Both the position numbers and the translations under genes were made by a program. The notes beneath the pieces were generated by a model. That model was not told the DNA's origin and made no database searches. It saw only the letters and a list, made by a program, of their open reading frames with translations. A DNA stretch of 64,000 nucleotides, from NCBI GenBank assembly GCA_963662155.1, contig OY759268.1:11198935-11262934 (forward strand), in the 5' to 3' direction. Shown here in pieces: positions 59,401 through 64,000 of this stretch. This DNA comes from Lamellibrachia columna. Taxonomy: Eukaryota > Annelida > Polychaeta > Sabellida > Siboglinidae. Numbering within the stretch: position 1 is the first letter of the stretch; each line of letters opens with the position of its first letter.

Positions 59401-62400
59401 TGGCTATGTCCCAACCTCAGTGGCAATGTCCCAACCTCAGTGACGATGTCCCAACTTCAGTGGCTATTTTCCAACCTCACTGGTAATGTCCCAACCTCAG
59501 TGGCTATGTCCTAACCTCAGTGGCAATGTCCCAACCTCAGTGATAATGTCCCAACCTCAGTGGCTATGTCCCAACCTCAGTGGCTATGTCCCAACCTCAG
59601 TGGCTATGTCCCAACTTCAGTGGCTATGTCCCAACCTCAGTGGCAATGTCCCAACCTCTGTGGTAATGTGCCAACCTCAGTGGTAATGTCCCAACCTCAG
59701 TGACAATGTCCCAACCTCAGTGGCTATGTCTCAACCTCAGTGGCAATGTCCCAACCTCGGTGGCTATGTTCCAACCTCAGTGGCAATGTCCCAACCTCAG
59801 TGGCTATGTCCTAACCTCAGTGGCAATGTCCCAACCCCAGTGGTAATGTCACAACCTCAGTGGCAATGTCCAAACCCCAGTGGCAATGTCCCAACCTCAG
59901 TGGCAATGTCCCAACCCCAGTGGCAATGTCCCAACCTCAGTGGCAATGTCCTAACCTCAGTGGCAATGTCCACACATCCATTCAGTTAGCCAACAGAAAG
60001 CTACAACCAACCTGTGTGACTTTGGCTACAGGGGGCAATGGGGTGACCAAGACTACAACGACTCCACTGCTGGACTATATCAAGAGGAAGAGGGAGGAGA
60101 GACGCCTCGCCATCCAGGTAGGCAACAGTAGGGATCATGTCCCGGTAGGGAGAACTACCCTCGTGGAAGTGCTGTCAATTCAATGGTACCGTATTTGACC
60201 TATTAAGCGTACGTGCCCTAATTATCGTACACCCCCTTTTTTAATCAGCAAGATCCATAATTATTGTAACTTGACTAGTGTGGAACAACTGAAAATTGTC
60301 GCCATCTGGTGTTAAACAGTTGGCACCACTTTTCAGTTGTTCTACACTAGTCACCAAATGACACCACTAGTGTTAAACAGTTACCTTATTGTCACAAGAA
60401 ACAAACATTGGCGTACGCTTATAAGAACAGATTCCTTTACATTTTCCATGGCCCAATTTTGTTTCAAGTGTACTGTACATTTATTAGGTCAAATACTGTA
60501 CACTTATTAGGTCAAATACTGTACACTTATTAGGTCAAATACTGTACACTTATTAGGTCAAATACTGTACACTTATTAGGTCAAATACTGTACACTTATT
60601 AGGTCAAATATGGTAAGTTGAACATTAGGGCAGAGCACAGTAGCTCGGTGGGAGAGCTCTTCCTTCCCCCAGAGTTCTACTGCATGATGTTTATGTTTCT
60701 TCTACCCCCTCCAGAGCTCCACTGATGTCTGTGTTTGCTCTGCCTTCCTGCATAGCTCCACTGATGTTTGTGTTTGCTCTACCTTCCTCCAGAGATCCAC
60801 TGATGTTTGTGTTTGCTCTACCTTCCTCCAGAGATCCAATGATGTTTGTGTTTGCTCTACCTTCAACCAGAGCTTCACTGATGTTTGTGTTTGTTCTACC
60901 TTCCTACACAGCTCCTCTGATGTTTGTGTTTGCTCTACCTTCCTCCAGAGCTCCACTGATGTTTGTGTTTCCTCTACCTTCCTCCAGAGCTCCATTTATG
61001 TTTGTGTTTGCTCTACCTTCATCCAGAGCTTCACTGATGTTTGTGTTTGCTCTACCTTCCTACACAGCTCCACTGATGTTTGTGTTTGCTCTACCTTCCT
61101 CCAGAGCTCCACTGGTGTTTGTGTTTGCTCTACCTTCATCCAGAGCTTCACTGATCTTTGTGTTTGCTCTACCTTCCTACACAGCTCCACTGATGTTTGT
61201 GTTTGCTCTACCTTCCTCCAGAGCTCCACTGGTGTTTGTGTTTGCTCTACCTTCATCCAGAGCTTCACTTATGTTTGTGTTTGCTCTACCTTCCTTCATA
61301 GCTCCACTGATGTTTGTGTTTGCTCTACCTTCCTCCAGAGCTCCACTAATGTTTGTGTTTCCTCTACCTTCCTCCAGAGATCCAATGATGTTTGTGTTTG
61401 CTCTACCTTCAACCAGAGCTTCACTGATCTTTGTGTTTGCTCTACCTTCCTGCACAGCTCCTCTGATGTTTGTGTTTGCTCTACCTTCCTCCAGAGCTCC
61501 ACTTGTGTTTGTGTTTGCTCTACCTTCATCCAGAACTTCACTTACGTTTGTGTTTGCTCTACCTTCCTTCGTAGCTCCACTGATGTTTGTGTTTGCTCTA
61601 CCTTCCTCAAGAGCTCCACTGATGTTTGTGTTTCCTCTACCTTCCTCCAGAGCTCCATTTATGTTTGTGTTTGCTCTACCTTCATCCAGAGCTTCACTGA
61701 TGTTTGTGTTTGCTCTACCTTCCTACACAGCTCCACTGATGTTTGTGTTTGCTCTACCTTCCTCCAGAGCTCCACTGGTGTTTGTGTTTGCTCTACCTTC
61801 ATCCAGAGCTTCACTTATGTTTGTGTTTGCTTTACCTTCCTTCATAGCTCCACTGATGTTTGTGTTTGCTCTACCTTCCTCCAGAGCTCCACTGATGTTT
61901 GTGTTTCCTCTACCTTCCTCCAGAGCTCCATTTATGTTTGTGTTTGCTCTACCTTCCTCCAAAGCACTGCTGATGTTGAGTTTGCTTTACCTTCCTCCAT
62001 AGCTCCACTGGTGTTTGTGTTTGCTCTACCTTCCTCCACAGCTCCACTGGTGTTTGTGTTTGCTTTACCTTCCTCGAGAGCTCAAATGATGTTTGTGTTT
62101 TCTCTGCCTTGCTCCAGAGAGCCAGGGACGAACGTAAGCGGCGAGAGACAGAACGTCGGAGGGTTCGAGAGGATGATAGACGTAGGAAGAAGGACCGGGA
62201 TGATGGCAAGACAAGGGAGCGGGACAGGGATGATGTGGGAGTCAAACCAGTCTCTTCCACACCGATTAAGGTTGGTGGGAAATTTGAGTAAAGCTAGAAG
62301 TCTGGCTTGTACAAAAGGGGACCTTTTTTCTGTTGTTTTATGTAATTTGCAACTTTATTATTAAAGGTCCTTCCTCAGTTCAATTAAAGATCCTTCATCA

Positions 62401-63323
62401 GTTCGATTAAAGGTCCTTTCTCAGTTCAATTAAAGGTCCTTCCTCAGTTCCATTTAATGTCCTTCCTCAGTTCGTTTAAATGTGTTCTTCCTCTGTTCCA
62501 TTAAAGGTCCTTCCTCAGTTCAATCAAAGATCCTTCTTTATTTCAATTAAAGGTCCTTCCTCAGTTCCATTAAAGGTCCTTCCTCAGTTCAATCAAAGTT
62601 CCTTCATCAGTTCGATTAAAGTTCCTTCCTCAATTCATTTAAATGTCCTTCCTCAGTTCAATTAAAGTTCAATTAAAGGTCCTTCCTCAGTTCAATCAAA
62701 GATCCTTCCTCAGTTCATTTAAATGTCCTTCCTCAGTTCAATTAAAGTTCAATCAAAGATCCTTCCTTAGTTCAATTAAAGGTCCTTCCTCAGTTCAGTT
62801 TGTTCGCTCATCTCATTTTAGAACCATTTTGCCAAAAAACCTACCTAGTATCCACTATGGCATGCTAGCATGTTTCTGCAGATTTTATTTTTATTTTTTA
62901 CTTTATTATTTTTTGGATTTATTAGATTCATTAGACTATTAAATTATTTTTGACTAGATCTGGCCAAAATTCTGCAAAAAAACGGCAAAAACGGTCTGGC
63001 TCTACATAAGGCTTTCACAAATTACCAGATCTAATGATCAGAGTCAATTGTTTCGATGTTTTAACCAAAGAATGAATCTAAATGAACTGAATGCACTAAA
63101 TGAATTGATGAAGGAGTTTTAAATGTGTAAATTCCTCTGTCCAGCTGTTGAGAAACCCAGAACGACAGAAAGCAAGAGAGAGAGAAAAGGAAGACATAGA
63201 AAGGAGCAAAGAAACTACCCCCAGCAGAGACCATGTTGCTAAGGAAACAGAGAAGTCATCAGTGACAATGTCAAGGGATCAGCGAGTGAAGTCATCACGT
63301 GACCGAGACAAGGAAAGGACAAG
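44386..63323 (+). CDS. UPF3: UPF3 nonsense-mediated decay factor, 5' eight exons (partial at right edge)
   Basis: Known role: UPF3 binds spliced mRNA at exon junction complexes and brings UPF2 and UPF1 to trigger nonsense-mediated decay. Seen: exons 44386-44499, 49282-49388, 50778-50884, 53703-53801, 57649-57759, 60032-60117 (or 59990-60117), 62118-62270 and 63145-63323 join in compatible phases into about 319 residues. A charged N-terminus is followed by the UPF3 RNP-type domain, residues about 39-140 (VVVRRLPPSLTIETFLEQIS, EYDYFHF, RAYINFAHVDDIINFRERFD, GYVFVDAKGNEYTAVVEFSP), the conserved TPLLDYIKRKREERR, and then long Arg/Glu-rich regions. The C-terminal exon-junction-binding motif is not in the window. 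Introns carry SINEs, a LINE, MITEs and unusual 3' splice-site-like arrays. Coding sequence is intact. Confidence 0.94.
44556..44634 (+). repeat. short interspersed repeat E, copy 4 (right arm around UPF3 exon 1)
   Basis: Reads aacaagatttaccatccaaa, gcccagatggcaagtggaca, aggaagcc and cttatcgagagtccaacaat. It is inverse to copy 3, about 355 bp away. Confidence 0.87.
44900..46490 (+). pseudogene. decayed LINE fragment (endonuclease and start of RT) in UPF3 intron 1
   Basis: Successive pieces in shifting frames: TLTVNTRSLQKALKD, REGRGGGVGIYISNKHR, IIGSIYKPPNANIDSFNDEL, IANHSATIIDNIFTN (endonuclease), KWLTKGILTSSKHK, NKFNDYFIHVASNLVKDIP, SFDNVEPHIIREISPQIAPL and FCNYRPISILPCFSKIL (RT fingers). 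It stops abruptly near 46490 before the catalytic motifs. Several stops show it is dead. It differs in sequence from the LINEs at 41270 and 51185. Confidence 0.85.
46491..47140. other. UPF3 intron 1, no recognised gene
   Basis: Unique-looking sequence between the LINE fragment and the 39-bp array. 46690-46720 contains gggcgtgggtcgaaac, which is too poor a match to call a tRNA B box. Confidence 0.35.
47141..48610. repeat. 39-bp tandem array, about 37 copies (UPF3 intron 1)
   Basis: Units contain gagcagtgaacacaacctcc followed by ccagtctcacatactcaat. Each has a short pyrimidine-AG string (acctccccag). The period divides by three, so long frames (SSEHNLPSLTYSM repeats) stay open; these are shadows. 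A few units are shortened to catacacaacctccccag near 47757-47800 and 47935. Confidence 0.97.
48935..49258 (-). mobile_element. tRNA-derived SINE, antisense, directly upstream of UPF3 exon 2
   Basis: On the minus strand the head has a good A box (tggtctaatggttagaac) and a perfect B box (ggttcgattcc), followed by agcttgggcaatttcgttca, shared with the SINE at 53369. The rest of the body differs. The head end lies about 23 bp from the exon 2 acceptor AG (49280-49281). Confidence 0.85.
49282..49388 (+). CDS. UPF3: UPF3 exon 2 (start of RNP-type domain)
   Basis: After atcatgtttcag it encodes VVVRRLPPSLTIETFLEQIS and PVPEYDYFHFVKPDM, ending AG|GTATGG in phase 2. It contains RNP2-like VVVRRLP. Confidence 0.95.
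49410..49735. repeat. interspersed repeat A, copy 2 (left part; continues 50396-50470)
   Basis: Matches copy 1 in block order and is interrupted after the block aaccgactgtgcatattac by the family C MITE; the continuation actattcacacataatttga resumes right after the element. Confidence 0.68.
49735..50396. mobile_element. TTAA-type MITE (family C), complete, about 660 bp with roughly 110-bp inverted ends
   Basis: The left end gcgaaacaaaagtcctggct, gtgcacctag, taaccatgtgcaac, caagaatatcacg is mirrored at the right by cgtgatatattctt-like (ggtgatatattcttaa), gtaaatggttatgtt, taggtgcgtaagcc and catgacttttgtttcccttt. The right end is TTTAA. It has no coding capacity. TTAA target use suggests mobilisation by a piggyBac-type transposase (inference). 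It sits in UPF3 intron 2 inside repeat A. Confidence 0.82.
50778..50884 (+). CDS. UPF3: UPF3 exon 3 (RNP-type domain core)
   Basis: After ttgattgttacag it completes a Ser codon and encodes LGGNSFSRAYINFAHVDDII and NFRERFDGYVFVDAK, ending G|GTATGT in phase 1. RAYINF and FRERFDGYVF are hallmark UPF3 strings. 50885-51180 is intron without features. Confidence 0.97.
51185..52800 (-). pseudogene. LINE fragment (RT to C-terminus), antisense in UPF3 intron 3
   Basis: Minus-strand pieces in order: LNNQFSSVFTQE, NQNKATGPDELPTKVLKE, PANYRPISLTCIPCKVMEHI, DAILLEFAKTFDKVPHLRLL, SGVPQGSVLGPVLFLLYIND, IRLFADDSIIYRK (catalytic FADD), YLGVKLDSKLTW, PKLEYSSPIWNPHT and RAIRIWNMIPPKI. Stops or frameshifts occur near 52355 and 51690, and the endonuclease part is absent. 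It is distinct from the 41270 LINE. Confidence 0.9.
52935..53215. repeat. 42-bp tandem array, about 6.7 copies (UPF3 intron 3)
   Basis: Units contain gatagtgccaccattgttgc then tagtttccattatcctacac. Copies are nearly identical. The period divides by three, giving a spurious open frame. Confidence 0.96.
53369..53690 (+). mobile_element. tRNA-derived SINE, copy 2, directly upstream of UPF3 exon 4
   Basis: The head has gataacttagcggttaaaac and B box gggtttgaatcc; the body matches the 10537 copy (gctgaatgcttccc, gaacaggtctgccagg, ctggataccgtgct). Its tail ends at about 53690, only some 12 bp before the exon 4 acceptor. Confidence 0.9.
53703..53801 (+). CDS. UPF3: UPF3 exon 4
   Basis: After tttacttttttccag it encodes NEYTAVVEFSPFQKVPK and KKPDTKNGTIEQ, ending CAA G|GTGTGT in phase 1. 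EYTAVVEFSPFQK corresponds to EYPAIVEFAPFQK of the human protein. Confidence 0.97.
54507..57130. repeat. 1.3-kb tandem duplication (54507-55791 and 55792-57130) in UPF3 intron 4
   Basis: Both copies start gctaatgaactcataagaat and run through the same unique part (MHDAPVTPGP in translation), an 11-bp array and an 18/36-bp array. Outside the arrays I saw no difference. The second copy is about 60 bp longer, mainly through extra 11-bp units. A third, partial copy of the 18/36-bp part continues to exon 5. 53802-54506 upstream has no feature. Confidence 0.95.
54845..55160. repeat. 11-bp array, first copy
   Basis: Units taatgtaattg change to taacgtaattg half way, then to tagtgtcattg. The second copy of the array is at 56133-56510, with the same order of variants. 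Confidence 0.95.
55185..57648. repeat. 18/36-bp array ending at the UPF3 exon 5 acceptor
   Basis: The basic unit is gttctagatgtggactgt (18 bp). In the right half of each block it becomes a 36-bp unit with cttctaaacatggtctgt or cttctaaccatggtctgt added. Interrupted at 55792-56510 by the duplicated unit. The last copy, ggtctgtgttctag, is the exon 5 acceptor itself. About eleven 36-bp units lie between 57240 and 57648. Frames across it (LLNMVCVLDVDC repeats) are open on both strands. Confidence 0.95.
57649..57759 (+). CDS. UPF3: UPF3 exon 5
   Basis: After gtctgtgttctag it starts AT GCG GAC, completing Asp with the G of exon 4, and encodes DADYLKFLEQLGNVEAES, then EAYLEEIEARARELK, ending G|GTGTGT. 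It corresponds to DPEYRKFLES and LLEEIEAKNREL in human UPF3B. The same frame is open far upstream through the tandem array, so the acceptor choice rests on homology and the match to exon 4's phase. Confidence 0.94.
57955..58350. repeat. 74-bp tandem array, about 5 copies (UPF3 intron 5)
   Basis: Units contain taagagaccacctgtcatta, cagtcaactcctcccaaagt and gtataagatacaacctgt. The flank ggtcacttaagaaagg belongs to a dispersed repeat style I have seen in invertebrate genomes. Confidence 0.92.
58515..58690 (+). mobile_element. MITE family D, copy 2
   Basis: Ends taccatattcagcctatta and ggccaaatatggta are inverted. The inside shares cacttttcagttgttctaca-like and aaatgacaccactagtgtta with the copy at 60187-60616. 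Confidence 0.75.
58695..59970. repeat. 20-bp tandem array, about 64 copies (UPF3 intron 5)
   Basis: Unit tcccaacctcagtggcaatg with variants (gctatg, gtaatg, acaatg). Each unit has a short pyrimidine string ending in AG. A larger block of about 500 bp looks duplicated within it (58965-59230 resembles 59540-59800). It ends 20 bp before one candidate acceptor of exon 6. Confidence 0.96.
60032..60117 (+). CDS. UPF3: UPF3 exon 6 (alternative start 59990)
   Basis: Two acceptors fit the phase: tttggctacag before 60032 and ttcagttag before 59990. From 60032 it encodes GNGVTKTTTTPLLDYIKRKR and EERRLAIQ, ending CAG|GTAGGC in phase 0. TTTTPLLDYIKRK matches KTTPLLSFLKNKQ of human UPF3B. The shorter form gives a closer length match, so I prefer it. 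Confidence 0.85.
60187..60616 (+). mobile_element. MITE family D, full copy with a multiplied right end
   Basis: The left end taccgtatttgacctattaa is inverted at the right (attaggtcaaatatggta). The inside holds gcgtacgcttataagaacag. The right terminal segment (actgtacacttattaggtca plus aat, 23 bp) is repeated six times. TA dinucleotides flank it. It lies 70 bp after exon 6. Confidence 0.78.
60660..62110. repeat. 39-bp array ending at the UPF3 exon 7 acceptor
   Basis: Units of gatgtttgtgtttgctctac followed by cttcctccagagctccact, about 36 copies. Each resembles a full 3' splice site: cactgat (branchpoint-like), a T/C-rich run, cag. The last unit, gtgttttctctgccttgctccag, is the exon 7 acceptor and is followed by AGAGC, also found after cag in the units. 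A tRNA A-box-like string (tagctcggtgggagagc) just before the array (60641-60657) is probably a SINE scrap. Long frames (FALPSSRAPLMFV repeats) are shadows. Confidence 0.95.
62118..62270 (+). CDS. UPF3: UPF3 exon 7 (Arg/Glu/Asp-rich)
   Basis: Encodes RARDERKRRETERRRVREDD, RRRKKDRDDGKTRERDRDD and VKPVSSTPIK over 51 codons, ending AAG|GTTGGT. It corresponds to the highly charged EERRRREIERKRQREEE region of UPF3B. Confidence 0.93.
62355..62800. repeat. 23-bp tandem array (UPF3 intron 7)
   Basis: Units of aaaggtccttcctcagttca plus att, with catttaaatg variants. Each has a pyrimidine-AG string (gtccttcctcag). Confidence 0.92.
62805..63080. repeat. interspersed repeat A, copy 3
   Basis: Shares cctacctagtatccact, agactattaaattatttttg, agatctggccaaaattctg and agatctaatgatcagagtca with copies at 11790 and 49410. 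It lies just upstream of exon 8. Confidence 0.7.
63145..63323 (+). CDS. UPF3: UPF3 exon 8
   Basis: After attcctctgtccag it encodes LLRNPERQKAREREKEDIER, then SKETTPSRDHVAKETEK, ending ACA AG|GTAACA in phase 2. PIK-LLRNPE across the junction matches IKLLKKPEK of human UPF3B. Further exons must lie beyond the window. Confidence 0.92.
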
Positions 63324-63732
63324 GTAACAATCACCAGGGAATGTTCTTCTATGGATGTTTTACCAGTCGCTGCAACATCCGAAATTTTAGATGTCCAAAT
63401 TGTTGATTAATGCATTATGATTTGTTAAATTGCAACATTACTGCTTTTGGGTGGGAAATACCGTTTTTTTCCTTTGGTTAAATTTCCCACTTTTTGTGAT
63501 AAAAAATTATTATGGTAAAATTTATCGGTGTTTGCATAATGGCCTTTCTGGGCTGTTATTTCTCTGGTCTCATTTCACCATGAACAAGAACAATAAATCA
63601 ACACGGTGCCGTCAAAATAAAATATATATTTCCAGATACAATGAACTCTGCTTAACAGAATCACTTGAACAGTTTGCTTCTATGGCTGATATTGTTATTG
63701 CGATTCTGAGTGTTAACCAGAGTCCTCTGTGT

Positions 63733-64000
<268 letters not shown>

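Noticed and set aside
60725..62002. 425-codon frame MFVFALPSSRAPL repeats
   Set aside because: The frame lies in the intronic 39-bp array and is not the frame of the adjoining UPF3 exon.

Overview
The window is genomic DNA from a eukaryote, most likely a repeat-rich bilaterian marine invertebrate. A mollusc-like lophotrochozoan is my best guess, but no diagnostic marker is visible. Coding sequence is split into short exons with GT/AG introns. There are tRNA-derived SINEs, several LINEs with endonuclease plus reverse transcriptase, a decayed Gypsy element, TTAA-type MITEs and very large amounts of mini- and microsatellite DNA. No bacterial operon, rRNA gene, functional tRNA gene or CRISPR array is present.

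Two conserved genes can be reconstructed exon by exon. FBXO45 (F-box/SPRY protein, minus strand) has three exons at 34810-35391, 29849-29924 and 24103-24212 and encodes a complete 255-residue protein. UPF3 (nonsense-mediated decay factor, plus strand) starts at 44386 and has eight exons down to 63323, then runs off the right edge. The two genes are divergent, about 9 kb apart. Two less certain minus-strand genes are proposed: an unrecognised secreted or membrane protein with exons at 9047-9161, 2796-3095 and 859-981, all joined in phase 1 and preceded by a TATA box, and an unrecognised cysteine-containing gene or pseudogene at 17384-18733 with three stacked TATA-like boxes.

Layout. 1-9.3 kb: left gene; its first intron holds a degenerate 12-bp satellite (3330-5110 and 7590-9005) split by a 2.4-kb inverted-repeat transposon with its own 58-bp array. 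9.4-16.9 kb: CT tract, SINE, AGC repeats, 32-bp array, and a 1.9-kb 24-bp minisatellite between two (TA)n tracts. 16.9-21 kb: unknown gene, 85-bp array with a partial inverted copy of that gene, decayed Gypsy pol. 24.1-35.4 kb: FBXO45 with MITEs, a triple 0.55-kb repeat and a GC-end hAT-like element in its introns. 35.6-41 kb: 23-bp and 29-bp arrays, microsatellites, other repeats. 41-44.1 kb: LINEs. 44.4-63.3 kb: UPF3.

The most interesting signal is in UPF3. Several introns carry long tandem arrays whose unit is itself a 3' splice-site cassette (branchpoint-like motif, pyrimidine tract, AG). The arrays before exons 5 and 7 run directly into the true acceptor and include the first bases of the exon. 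The exon 5 array stays open in the exon's own frame, so use of an upstream copy would insert 12-residue repeats without shifting the frame. SINEs lie immediately upstream of the acceptors of exons 2 and 4.
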